DNA from: Phlyctochytrium arcticum
Taxonomy: Eukaryota > Chytridiomycota > Chytridiomycetes > Chytridiales > Chytridiaceae
Length of the DNA: 64,000 bases
Reading direction: 5' to 3'
Assembly: GCA_025602905.1 (NCBI GenBank)
Contig: JAHLKI010000002.1
Span: 1,240,001-1,304,000 of the forward strand
Numbering within the stretch: the first letter of the stretch is position 1; each line of letters starts with the position of its first letter. The notes beneath the pieces were generated by a model that saw nothing but the letters and a program-made list of their open reading frames with translations, was not told the origin of the DNA and made no database searches. Below, piece by piece: positions 45,093 to 57,357 of the stretch. The translations under genes were made by a program, and so were the position numbers.

Positions 45093-45946
45093 GGAGAAGA
45101 AGGGGGGTGGGGGGGTTGCAAGGGTGGTTGGAGGCAGCAAGAGAGAGTGGAAGATGCTGAAGCAGGGATGTGTCCAGAAGCGTGCGAAAAACGGGGCGTG
45201 AGGGGAGAGAAGCTCAAATGGAACGGGACGCGGAAGCACAGGCGGCCACCGTCCAACAGTAAGTGTAAAGCGGCTAGTTGCCTCCGTAGTGGAAAGAAGA
45301 GCTGTCAACCTTCAACGGCGAGAGTCAACTTGAAAGGAAGTAAGAAGGATATGTGTGATGAGGAATGCATGTATGTGTGGAAAGGGAAGCGTTAACGTAA
45401 CTCTAAAATTAACGCAAGGCAGCGGCCAAGTCAGCCGCAAACCTGAATGAACTCAGAACGGAAAGTCATTAACAAGGTTAAGCGTAAACGGCATGAAGTT
45501 GTGGTTGAATGAAACGCGACAACGCAGAACATGGCAAGCGGAGGGGGAAAGCAAGTTGAAAAACACAGGGAGCGAAAGGAGAACATGTCCATTATTTAGA
45601 AGGAATATGTACTATGTAACGGGAAAGTCAGAACAAGGTCTCGCAGAAAAACAAATGAATAAAGGGAAATATCAGATTCGGTTAGGCGGGGGCAAAGTTA
45701 GTCATAAACTTAAATGACGTCCAAAACGGTTAGCCATCAAAAGGTTAAGTTAAAACGGCATCAACTCCTTTGTGGAAAGAGAATGCAGAACCCACAAGCG
45801 TATTTGAGATCAGGGGGCCAGCTAGAAGAACGACACAAAGTACAAGACTCTTGCCAGTGAAATCCGCATCACGCGTCCCCCCCAACACCCCCAGCGACAC
45901 CCCAGTAAACAACGAACAGCAAAGCAACAGGACCAACCACAACACC
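45093..45946. repeat. Intergenic region with two direct repeat units, spacing about 266 bp
   Basis: Segments 45418-45525 and 45684-45795 share, in order, CAAAGTTAGTC or CAAGTCAGCC, CATAAACTTAAATGA or CGCAAACCTGAATGA, AACGG, AAGGTTAAG and ACGGCAT, GTGG and ATGCAGAA or ACGCAGAA. They lie just upstream of the Helitron-3 start codon. No gene is seen between. Confidence 0.6.
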
Positions 45947-48900
45947 ATGCCGCGAGCAAGTACGCCGGCGGCAATAAGCATGCGACGCCTACGTGCACAG
46001 CGTCACAACCCTTTGTAAGTGTATGAGAAAACGCATATGTATTAAGTGAGATATTGATATGTAATACAGAGCCGGTTTCAGCATACAAACTGCTGCGCAA
46101 GAACGCAGGACAAAGGACCAACGGGGCCGCAGAAATGAAGCCAGAAGAAGGCAACGACAGACGCAAGCAGACCGACATCATCCGCAGTTCTACACGGCTG
46201 CAGAATTAGTGGAGATGGAGCAACATCCCATACTGGGCCCGATAGCCAAGGACACCATCACAAGAGTATACCAAGAAACACGCGACGCGCTTGCAGATGG
46301 GAACATGGGTGAAGAGGTCTGCGCAGTATGTGGCACACTGTGGATCCAGCAACAAGTGACCAAACTCAGTGTGCGCAGCCCGCACATACCAATGGAGGCA
46401 ATCTGCACGCGGTTGGGTTGCCCTGATGAGGGGTTCCCACGGCGCCTGGCACAAGAGTATGATGCCAGTGAGTTCGATGCAAGGTTCTCCGGGCTTCTAC
46501 TCTCTCGCAGCGGCTTCTCACATCCAGCAAGTACGGGAACGTCGGACGTCGTAATGCACTTCTGCCAGCCATCCCTGCATTCACTCCGCCGCCCAGCAGA
46601 CACGCCGCCCCGTTTTGCCATTGCCAATGGACTGTTCGTTGGCTCCCTTCCGGCAAATGTGTACAACGCAGCCACAATGGTGGATTTCAGTATGGCGGCA
46701 CCTGTCCAGTCGGGGCACCACATCACAGTCGTCCACGGAGGAAAGTTCAACCGGCTGAAGGGGCACTCTTACGCGATGCTAGCCGACCCATCCCCGCCCG
46801 CACTTCTTCTTCCCAGAGACATGGCACGAAACGGGGACATCTTCGTCACGACAGTGGGCGCATTTACCAAGGAGGCCACGATACGCGTCGCAAAGGAGTT
46901 CAAAGGGAACCGGCGGAGCATTTACACCCTGCTGTCGTTTTTCAAACTGCACAACCGGTTGTACGAGGAAATCGATATTGACATCAATTTACCTGACGCG
47001 ACATTCGACCAAGCTACGTCCATCATCAATATTGACCAGGAAGATCCAGAATACCCAGAAATCGCGTCAACTCTACAGGGATCACTCAGCAGTCACCAAG
47101 CAGCAGAGGCCGCTACAATGGAAAACGAAATGTGTCAGCAAGTGCACCTGGAGATCGAGACATCACTTATCATCGATACTCACGATGGGGACAGCAATGC
47201 AATGCAAGTAACGCGAGCCATCCAGCTGCTCGTCCACCGCAAAGACCCGAACCGGGTGCTAATGAAGAGATCCACCACGTTTGTCGCAGACGATGACCCA
47301 GAGTCTATGTACATGCGAATACCGGAGTTGTTGCCGTATGGCCGCGGCGGACCATCGGAAAGCCGCAGAAATCCAGTCTCCCTCAAAGAATGGATGGGAT
47401 ATGTCTTGAGACTCCCGGAGCAACGGTTTGCGAAGCATGGGGCCTTCATCCTAATGGCATTCAACATAGCAGCACGCAAACGGGCCCAATCTTCAGTACA
47501 TCTACGATGTCGGTTAGCACCCAAATCTGCCGAATTAGCCGCAACCGTCACACTAGAAAAAATTCAACAGTACGCCGACCAGGAAGCAGCGAGAACTCAA
47601 GCAGCAGGCCGATCTTTGCGGGTAACCGAACGGACACCCGTTACCACAGGAGTGCTGGCACTCAAGAATGGGGTTGCAGCAGGAATGAATTCATACTGGG
47701 GGTCAAACGAAGAACGAGCGGCGGCACGGAACCGTATGAACGCCTTCACCAACGCTCTCGGTCTCCCCAACATCTTCTTCACCGTCACCCCGGACTCAAT
47801 GAACTCGTTCCGTGTAGTTCAGTACACTCAGTATGAAGGAGCAGACATGGCAATCTCGGACATCAACAAGCGCATCCAAGCCATGACGCGGGAGGAGCGC
47901 AGAGAGGAGGTTGGCAAGAATCCTATGGCAGTCGCCAGGAATTTCGATCGAGTGATGAACACCATCCAAGACACATTTCTCGGGTGGGATACCACAAAGC
48001 AAGAGCCGCGCCGAGGCGGGGGGGCGTTGGGAGTGGTGAAAGCGTTTTCAGCAGCGGTGGAGACGCAAGGATCAGGAATTCACACGCGCACTTCCTTGTG
48101 TGGGTATACAATCTTCCATCGCCAACCAGCCAATTCATGCGAATGGCTAGCCAACCTAGCCCGAATACTTTCCTCTCGCAAGTCGCCGAATATGCCGCAT
48201 CCGTAGTCAGCAGTACATCCCCCATTCCTCTTCATCCATTTTGTGCGCAATGCAGATCACCGCTTGAATTTCAACGGACACCTTTGCGGGCGTTCCGGCG
48301 AGCAAGACCCAACTGGACGGCACCAGTATCGGCCATATGTACGGCATGTGGGGAGGGACATACGGATCAGGATGTTGCAACCAACTCCGCGGAGTACTTC
48401 GCGACCCGGAGCGGAATCTTGAGTGTTGAATTGTGGACACGGGAAGATGCAGATATGGTAAACTGTTCCTGGAAGCCGGTACCGCTGGAGACCGTCATAG
48501 AACCACGGAATCCGGAAGACATGTTGCACTTCGAAAGTAGCTTATTCGCCTATCAACTGCACTCATGGCGACATGCACGGTCTTGTTTCAAAAAAAGCGT
48601 CCGAACCCCTAGCGGATGCTATTGTCGTTTCATGAAGCCGGAGAACGCAGTGCCGTGCACGCAAGTGACAGCTATGACGGTGTCGTTGGAGCGCCAGAAC
48701 GGTTCCTTGTACCTCAACAACTACAATCCACTCTTCGCCAGCCTGTTCAAATTCAATCACGACGTACGGCTTATGCTAGGCGGGGAAGCAGCGGATATCA
48801 AACAGTATGTTCTCAAGTACACCTTCATGCCGCAAATGCAGTTCGAGAAGCTGCACACCATTTACGTGTCGGCGCTGCGCAAAAGCATCCGCGACGAGGC

Positions 48901-51733
48901 CCACGCCACTGATACTGAGCAGATACCTGCATGGACCCGCGGATTCCGGAGAATGAAGCGACAAGTAACTGACTTGAGCGGCAAAATGGAAGTAACATCC
49001 ACGATGGCGGCACTATATCTTTTCCGGAAATCGGCTTTCTACGAATCGCACGAAGTCGTACATCTCTTCGTGAAGTCAATTATCAACGCCCTCACATTGG
49101 AAGGAGAAGTTGATGTCGTTATCGGCAAAGCGAGTCAAGAGGACGTCAATGATATGGCAGATCACGGCGACGGGGACAGTGTCGGGAAGAAGTTCTATGC
49201 CATCAACCAGGGAAGCGACTACCTCGGTAGACCGGAAACACCCGAATTCGAAGACATGTGTTTGTTCTTGTTCACAGGCACGTATCTGAAACGCAAGACT
49301 CAGAAATCATCAGGCACACACCAATTCAAGGATGGCCATCCACAACGCAGTACACACCGGTTGGAAAAGCGGAAGAAGGCAGTTTTTGTCAACGTGGTTT
49401 CGAAGCAAGTGGCCGACCTTAGCCGTGATGACTTGACAGAGGAAGCGTCGGAGCGAACTTTCAAGATGTTGTTATTCTTGTTCAAGCCGTACCGCACATT
49501 AGAATCATTGAGGACATGCAGCACTTGGGAAGGAACGTTCTACGAATATCTTGAGACTGATGATGGAACGGCGAACTTCCTGGCGCTGCGACAGTTCCTG
49601 CGAAACACGGAGGATCATTTCTTAGGAAAAAGACGGGCAGCAGAGGAGGGCCGGCGGAATATGGAGGCGGAGCTGCGCGACAGTCATCCCAAAGTTCCTG
49701 TAGTGTTGAGGACTCAACAAGAGGGAGAAGAGATTTGGGAAGAGGACAGCGCGTCAGAAACAAGCGATCTGCCAAGTGATGATGGTTCAGAAGGGGCGGA
49801 ACCTACCGAAGGCGCTGAAGATCCACTGGTCGATATCAACCACATACCCCACGCGGCAGAGGCATTGGCGTTCGCAACACAACTGGGTTCAGTACCCCAG
49901 TGGCAAACGGACATTAGACACGTAGACAATTTGAGCGAGTTTGATGCGGCAGCCCAGCTTTTCCAACCCCAATATGGCATTGTTGCGGAAATGGGAGGAA
50001 CAGACCAAGAAGCCCAGTTTTCAGCAATATTTCCGACAATGGCCACACAAGTAGACCACTACGAAGCATGTCTAGGAGAGCTCGATTGGACAGCGCCAGC
50101 ACCCGTTTCCGCCAACCCAGTGCTAACGGAGTTCCCAACGATAGCATATGTATCCCGGCAATTTGGTCTGAACCGCGAGCAGCATCGAGTGTTCGTAATG
50201 GTGGCGGCGAGCTTGCTGTACCAATTCGCTGCAGAAGACGATGTACCCCTCGACATGGCAAGAGACGGCAACACGGGGAAGGAGTTTCGATTCACGGCAG
50301 CGATGTGGGGGCAGGCGGGTACGGGCAAAAGTTTCGTCCTGAAAGCACTATTGCATTTGGCAAGAGGATGGGGTCGGCCGAATGCAGTGATGACGACAGC
50401 ATTTTCGGGAATTGCAGGGGTCAATGCGGGAGGAACTCATCTACACAAACTATTCAATTGGACGACGAATTGCACCCGCCGTTGCAAGGTCAACCCCGTG
50501 GAAATCCAAACATTTGCACCGCTGAAAGTGCTGATCGTAGATGAAACAACGCTCCTCAGCAAGCAGTACTTGGCTTTGTTATCGGAAACGCTGAAGCTGG
50601 TGAAGGACAGGCCGTTTGTGGAAATGGGCGGGGTCTCTATACTCATATGTGGTGATTGGTTGCAGTTGTAAGCATGGTCGGGGGCGAAACTGTATACCCC
50701 GTTGAGAGCATCCGATTCGTTGAAGGTGGCAACCGGGCATGCAGTTTACCACGGCATACACAACGTTTTTTTCTTGACCGAGAACATGCGCCAAGGCCCG
50801 AAAACACCGTATGCAAATCTTATGACCCACATGCGTACTGGCCAGCTCCGTATGCAAGACATAGCAACAATGACTGGACAAGTGTTGATGCCAGGGGAAA
50901 CGCCATCTGCGGGAAGTGCGCCTCTGTTCCGGCCAATATTGACTACCGCCAACGTCCACAGGAGCGCATTTAATAATGCATGTTTGTACGAATTCGCACG
51001 ATCCCGGCCAAACGACACATATCGATTCACCGCAGTGCTCAAAACGACAAGAAGGGGACACCTCACATCGGGAGAGCGCGCAAGCTCGCGGAAGTTGCCA
51101 GATAGCGCTACCGGCCAGTTTCCAATGACTTTAGACCTATGCGTCGGATGCCCTATCCAAGTGACAAAGAACGTTGACCGGCTGTCGAACGGCACCCTCG
51201 GGACAGTCGTCAAGATCCAAATGAGCAATGCGAGCACTTTTACGGAATCGGTGCTTGGGAACGGGACGCGGTTGCTAGAATCGGATACCCTGCCTGACAT
51301 TGTGATTGTAGCGCTCAAAGGGTTCGACACGGTACAGTTGCAGCCGGATGTACCAAAGGGCGTTGTCGGCATTCGCCCATACGAAACCACCAGCCCGGTC
51401 GATGTGAAGCTGCCGCACCAACGATTCAAAATCCACATCAAACAGCTGCCATTCATGTTAGCGTTCTCCATGACAGTCGACAAATGTCAAGGGCTTACCC
51501 TTCCAGGAGTGATATTGGCCCCGCTGCTCACTCCCCACCGCAGGAACCCGCAACGAACCACTATGTATGTTGGGTGGTCGCGTGGAACGTCGTTATCAGG
51601 ACCAATGGCAACACAGCTGCTACAACCTCTGACACCCGCAGATATTGCCTACTTCAAACCAAGCAAGGAAATGATGGAAGAACTTGAAGTGCCGATTGGC
51701 TCCCCCACTTGGGACATCGACCAAAAGGGTTAA
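45947..51733 (+). pseudogene. Helitron-3 Rep/PIF1-like helicase, nearly full length
   Basis: Exon 1 (45947-46014, MPRASTPAAISMRR) is joined by a 55-nt GT-AG intron (46015-46069) to a long exon. After an Arg/Gln-rich leader comes a CAVCG-containing region resembling DUF6570, a PELLPYGRGG segment of the Helitron_like_N domain, and the Rep domain. At the HUH motif the frame is lost: ETQGSG is in one frame and HAHFLVWV in the next (lesion near 48080). Then CYCRF, KYTFMP and other Helitron blocks. Helicase: GQAGTGKS, LIVDETTLLS, CGDWLQL. A TAA at 50669-50671 follows directly, and the same frame continues LYTPLRASDSL, NMRQGP, TVDKCQGLTL and YVGWSRG to the stop at 51733. Only two lesions in about 1,900 codons, so inactivation looks recent. 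Confidence 0.92.
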
Positions 51734-51768
51734 ATTGCCAAAAGAGATAGGGTTACGCGTTAAGACTC
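51700..51768. repeat. Inverted repeat arm, left (pair at 55735-55798)
   Basis: The last codons of Helitron-3 and the following 35 bp (ACATCGACCAAAAGGG... to ...GGGTTACGCGT) recur inverted at 55735-55788, with weaker similarity for another 10-15 bp outward (CTCCCCCAC). The arms enclose the SWIM-type transposase gene. Confidence 0.75.
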
Positions 51769-52318
51769 ACACCTGAGACTCAAGTCCGACTGCGCGCGAC
51801 TCTCTCGTCAATCTGCTCATCAATGCATATTCTAAGGAAGCCTGAGTACAGGGAGACTTATCAGGAATCTGATTGCTATGTAAATTAATCAAATGACGTG
51901 GCCAGACTAATCAATTGTGAGTGTGCTGAGTTCACAGGCATCCTGGGACTGCAAGTTGCCAGGGGGCATCAGAAGATTGAACGGTCGGCCCAGTTGGATG
52001 CCGGTAAATAGAATAATAAATGGAGACTAGACTAAAATGTTGGACAAAAAACAGAGTGAACTAACAGACTAAAGGAAAGACAACTTAGATAAGCGGATGG
52101 TACGCCAGAAAGTGCGCTGCCCGAAAGAAACCAGTGTACGACGGCGAAAAGAAGAGAACGAGCGCGAAAGATAGAAACAAGATGGATAGAAAGAGAGAGA
52201 GAGTGATAGATAGAAAGAGAAACAATGAACGAGGGAATAGAATAGAAGGAATGAAAACGAGAGAGTGGAGAGAGGAGAGAAAATGCCTTGTAGAAGATGA
52301 ATGACAACAATCAGACGA
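51769..52318. other. Spacer, no gene recognised
   Basis: Contains a purine-rich GAAAGAGAGAGA-type low-complexity stretch around 52140-52280. Nothing else is seen. Confidence 0.5.
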
Positions 52319-55300
52319 TCAAGTGTCTTGATCTGTCACGGAGGGTCGAGCGCGATAGAACATGACACCGTTGGTTGCAGTTGAGTCCCACGTAGTGGCA
52401 TTTCTGCCGCGGGTGCTCTCCTTCTTCAATGCTCCCCTCGCCATCCTCAGAAATGAGGCACCCTCCCGCTTGAGTGCGCTTAGCATTCTGTGGTCCCGGA
52501 ACTGGACATGGTACTCCAGTCCCCGCGCAAATTCCGATACAATGCGACAGATTTCAGTCATCTCTTCTTCAAATGTCTGCTAGTTGTCATCGCCATCATC
52601 CTGCTCACCCTCCTCTTGCGCCGAGTCCGACTCCTCGTCGTCGTCCTGGTCGTCGTCTTCGTCGTCCGCGTGGTCTTCTGCATCTGGGATACAGCCCCCT
52701 TCATCAGCCGCGTCTCTCACATCACTGAGACCTTCGCCGTTCTCTTCGTCGTTGTCATCGTCATCAACATCATCATAGATGACACGAAGTGACGGGTGCT
52801 GCCAGTAGGGAGCTGTGCGCCGGCGCTTGACCTCCCAGAAGAACACAACTGGCACCCGGTGTACCCTTTGAACAAGATGCTTGCATATAAGGAACCTGTT
52901 GATCACAAACGATGGACAAGTACACTTCCACAAATGGGCATCCGGCTGGTACTTATCGTTTGTAGGTTGCGGGACCGCCGTGGTCTCCAGCTTCCTCCAC
53001 ATCTTCTTAAACGCCTTTCTCCAGACCGGAGGCTCTCGGTACCTGCTCCGCTTATGCTCTGGACTCAAGAGTCGATCCAGCTTCCGGGATGTAGTCGCCG
53101 AAACTACGATCCCTCAATAGGTGTGCTCACTGACTGTTTAGAGTAGTGTATTGAGAGAGTTTAAGTATCTAGGTCTAATACTATTGACTTAACGTTCCAA
53201 CACTGAATCTCCCGACCGGCTCTGATCCCCTCCAAAAGTCGGGTTACACGACTATACAAATCTATCTAAATGATTCTGCCCAGAGAAGCCAAAGATCTGA
53301 CTTCACTGTCCTACACAAACTCCGACCCAAACCATCCAACTCCTACACGGGAGTACGTGGGCTCTAGCTTGGTGATCAAGATCCAGATGAGCAAGTCGCA
53401 TCGAGGCATGTGGAACTGGTGCAGAAAGCCCCTTTTAAGACGACTCCAGCTGTTCCAATAGGTCAGTGTGTTATGCCGCTACTGTATTCATCGATACTCA
53501 CTGCGATTCAATCATCATTGTCGTCCTCAGAACAGGAATTTCCTCATGCACACAGCGTGCCCATAGCTCCCATCGTCCTTTTCGGTACCAGTTCTCCCAA
53601 AGGTACGCCCATACTTCAGGGAGGTCATTATCCTCGCAGTAGTTGTACATATTTTGAGCAGCCCACTTTCGGATCGCAGCGGGGTTTGGGGCACTGTACC
53701 CCGGAATTATTGGATGGGCACAATAATGATGCCCCATCATCGTTAGGATATCCTCTCTGAAGTCGGCTGGGCAGAAGGTTTGTCTGTCGCGTGTGCTAGT
53801 ATCGCCATCGTCGTTTTCGCTCTGCTCCTCCGCCTCCGGCTGTTGCGGCGTTTGCATGCTAGTAATTCTGCTGATGGATGAGAGTGCGTCCGCCGACGTG
53901 TCCGTGGTGATGGATCGTCTTGGCATTGGCGGCAATCGTATGCGCAAGATGTGAGGGACAGATGGTGGAACCAGTTCTGACTCAGGCGGGTGATCTTCGG
54001 GCATACCGCCCTCATAGTTGTCGACATCGGTCTTTGATCCTGATGGCTGGAATGACCGTTTGATAAAAGAAATTCACCATGGGCGCGGTCAACATTGTAA
54101 GCTATTGTAGCAAGCTTTGCTTTTGCTAAACGGGTACGCACTGCCCTTTTAAGATGCCAGAGGCATAAGCTTATCTTGGCCTGTGGCCAAACTTGTCTGC
54201 AGCTTGCAATTTCTGCCATATCTTTGTCAATGTGAACGAAGGTCGGGCGGATGTCATACTCATCCCGGACCCGACGGCACCACTTCGAGAGCGCTATGGT
54301 TCGTTTGCCTTGATCTATAGAAGTTGCTGTGGTCAAGAGACAATAGCTGAGCGGGAAACCAGCACCGTCGTACTCTGACATTATCGAATATAGCTCAAGA
54401 TGCTTGGAATTACTATTGTCTGAAAATGTGGGAATGGGAGTGAGGCATATGCAGATCAAGTGGGTAGCTTACACGTTGCGTCCATCCCAATTTCAGTGGC
54501 TTGCCTTTCAGTCTCTCTCCTACATCTCTCATTCCCCACGCTAACATTTGAACGCCCTCAGGGAGGCCATCAATTTTAAAAATATCGGCGACATCAGCAT
54601 ATCCCCAAGGAGGGTCTCGGCAGACAACATCTGCCGGTCATGTCTTTTCCAATGAACCTGACTGCACTCGCGCCATGCAGTATGTATCTGAGTAGATGTA
54701 ACAGTGGGAAAGGCACGCTGGACCTTTGCAACTAGGGGGGTCGGTTTCAGCCATTCTGCATGCTCTCTAATAATGTCTAGGGCCGCCTCAGGCATTGATA
54801 CATCCACGTAGTGAGGATGATTTTGGAGGTGATGATGTTTGATCGATATCTGCGAACCATTCTCAAGATGCCGATAGGTGATTGTGAGAGAACTTTGACA
54901 TGGGAATCGTTTCATGCCAACGTGCTCTCGATGGTTCACACCTGGTTTCTGGGATGGTTTCGCCTTTTTCTTCCTCGCTTCATCTTGACTGCAAAAATAC
55001 CTGGTCCGGTGCCCAGCTGGCAGCGGCTTATTGTCACGTACGCTGAGGGTGTGCTCAATATGTGCGTCCTTGAGACACGATTAGATTGAACCTACGTGAA
55101 TCGGAAACCCGTCACACCCCATATGTCCTTGGCCATCATCTGAACACGTTCACGATCGGAAATATCATTATCAGCTTGTATGGGACATGTTCCATGAAAA
55201 ACAATTGACTCTGAAGATTTTGCCACCTCCCGTAGCGTAGAAAGCATACTCTGAGCAGAGGTATGTGACGTCTGGCCCTTTACAAAATCTTAGGTAGGTA

Positions 55301-55598
55301 AAGAAGTTTGCGATACAAGTAAGGGTTAATTTACCACCTCGGCTGCATCGTTCTCGCCACTAATGGTACAGGATGGAGATGATGGTCCATCCGACTCGAG
55401 CCTTAGGCGTTTCTCAGGCGCCGGTGTATCTTCTTTGTTTCTTTGTGGTCGCTTCTTCTTCTTTTTGAGCTCGCGGCAACCGGGACATAATTTGTGCTTT
55501 GATTCTGCTGATATGGAAACATGGCAGTGCTTGACAGAGCACACCCTCGGGCCCACAGGTTGCGGTGATATGGAAGATAAGTGCCAATCGAAATTCAT
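52319..55598 (-). pseudogene. MULE-5: MULE-type transposase with SWIM finger
   Basis: Start at ATG 55598 (MNFDWHLSSI) with a CXXXXC and HKLCPGCRE zinc-like leader and a Lys-rich patch. Exons at about 54940-54541 (DNA-binding region) and 54459-53743 (core). The core shows SEYDGAGFPLSY, VHIDKDMAEI (an Asp of the DDE set), CLWHLKRAVR; the first Asp exon near 54470 was not resolved. Next FCPADFREDIL, HYCAHPIIPGYSAP and VWAYLWENWYRKGRWELWAR. The SWIM finger is CTCPSFVINRFLICKHL (about 52910). An acidic stretch follows and a TAG at 52580-52582; the frame stays open after it (FEEEMTEICRIV to QDT) to TGA at 52319. Very similar proteins are common in Agaricomycetes. TIRs were not found with certainty. 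Confidence 0.8.
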
Positions 55599-55734
55599 AG
55601 GTGTGTTGTTGTGAGTGTTGTTGTGACAAAAGAAGTGATCATACACGGTGAGACGTTCAGATCAGAGCAGATCAGACCAAGAATTTAGAATCAGACTTGT
55701 AGCATAGGACTTGGTCATTTCACAACACCACACC

Positions 55735-55798
55735 ACGCGTAACCCTATCTCTTTTGTCAGTTTAACCCTTTTGGTCGATGTTCCGGGTGGGGGAGAGC
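55735..55798. repeat. Inverted repeat arm, right (pair at 51700-51768)
   Basis: Reverse complement of the left arm with few differences. On the minus strand it would encode a relative of the Helitron-3 C-terminus (I-D-Q-K-G-stop). Confidence 0.75.
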
Positions 55799-55954
55799 AG
55801 GGTTCGACATGAACTTGAGCGTCTAGGGCAGTTAGCAAAGCAAACACAGACCAAGATGGACCAACTCATTCGCAGCGGTAGCAAGATGGAGATGTTCAAA
55901 GAATATTTCGCAGATACAGTAGATAGAGGAGTTTGGGCGGTCGAGCGAGAGTAG
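55778..55954 (+). CDS. Small open frame, possible last exon
   Basis: 58 codons from ATG 55778 with a charged helical composition (VRHELERLGQLAKQT, MEMFKEYFAD) and a TAG stop. Too short to identify. It overlaps the inverted repeat arm and could equally be chance. Confidence 0.2.
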   Translation: MFRVGESRVRHELERLGQLAKQTQTKMDQLIRSGSKMEMFKEYFADTVDRGVWAVERE

Positions 55955-57357
55955 ATTAGAGTAGCACATCTGTACATAATAGATTAGAATTTAGGATAGA
56001 AATGTTTTGGAATACACTTGCGTCAAAAGTCGAATTTGTGTAAAGCAAGGGACGCAGGGTGCGAGAAGAGAGCATGTAGGAAAGTCTCAGTATCACAGGT
56101 AATCACACAAATCTCAGGTACGGCACTTACGTGTCAGGTGTAATCGGGGATGGAGAATATGGAATCTGGAAACGGAATCAACTCTTGCAAAAGTTATAAA
56201 TTTAGAAACACCAGCAGTCATAAAACGACCATCCGACGGATGCAAGCCAGTCTTAGCCAGATGGACGCGAATGGATTGAGAGTACGGGCGACAAGAAAAA
56301 ACATGAGAGCCGCTATTACCCGCTAAGCAGATGGAGACGCCCTTTTTTCATGGAGTAATCCGCAGGAACGGACAGAAGTTTGTTGAATGAAAAACCACCA
56401 TTGGATAATACTGTATAAAGACATCGGAAAGATGATGGTCTTGATGAGAGAAAACATGAAATCTGAAACAAAAACAAAGGAAATGCCGCCAAAGACAACC
56501 GGTGCGCAAAGGGGGACCACGTAAGCAAGATCCGAGAAATCCGGCCCAGAGAATCCTCAGTGTGCAGGAAAATTATTTGAGCGCACAACGATGCTGAACT
56601 GACGCACAAAACCATATGGGATGAAAGAGTGGAAAAGGGCCGATTTTCTGGACACCCCAAGAAAATTCTATGGGTAGGAAAGACATACAGATCTATGGAG
56701 GATAAGATTGGATCTAGAGAAAAACAGAAGGATTTCCCAAAAAAACAAAGAATCTCCATGGGAACAAGGGTAGGGGGTGACTGGGCCGGGGTTAGGGCTA
56801 ACACATGAAACGGCGACATTTGGCGAACCCCCGGACCCCCTAAGACTCTGGTATATACCAGAGAACAACAATTTCTTTGAAAATTGTACCATTTGTTCTA
56901 TTTCTGGGAAGAAGGATATCTGAGGAAGATTTAATGGTAATCTTTTCGGATGTCAACGCTATTGCATTGCTTAAAAAACCTGCCTGTGATAGTTCACCCA
57001 GACAAAGTGTCCATCGCGCGTAGTATCAAAAACAACAGGTGAAAGATTACTCTGTAGATTTTATGCAATATGTGATCCTTAAGTTGGAACTTGTCATGGC
57101 AAGTGAGAGTCTGAAAGATGACCTTCAATTGAAGCTATATTGGAAACTTTTCTTTTCGCGGGAACTGTGTTGGTTGATCAAAAGAGTATCATATTGATAT
57201 ATCACAGGCAAAGACGAAACGGATAAACATAACAGGAGAGGAATACAGTACATAATAAAAGTGGAAAAGACTAAGAGAGCAAATGATTAAATATGTCATC
57301 AGCGGCCGCTAATCAATTTTTTTTACCTTGTTGTCTTGTATTGTAAGAATGATATCG
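55955..57357. other. Spacer, no gene recognised
   Basis: 1.4 kb without a credible gene. A minus-strand reading frame at 56316-56819 has low-complexity, membrane-like composition and no recognisable motif. An 18-bp perfect palindrome (CTCTGGTATATACCAGAG) lies at 56846-56863. Confidence 0.5.

Noticed and set aside
6290..52582. Stop codon reassignment (TAG read as Gln) to explain in-frame stops
   Set aside because: TGA and TAA occur in the same role, several genes end normally in TAG, TGA or TAA, and frameshifts coexist. Decay is simpler, although a genome-wide codon test would settle it.
56316..56819. Minus-strand reading frame of 167 codons
   Set aside because: Low-complexity, membrane-like composition with no motif, promoter or related copy; probably chance in AT-rich spacer.
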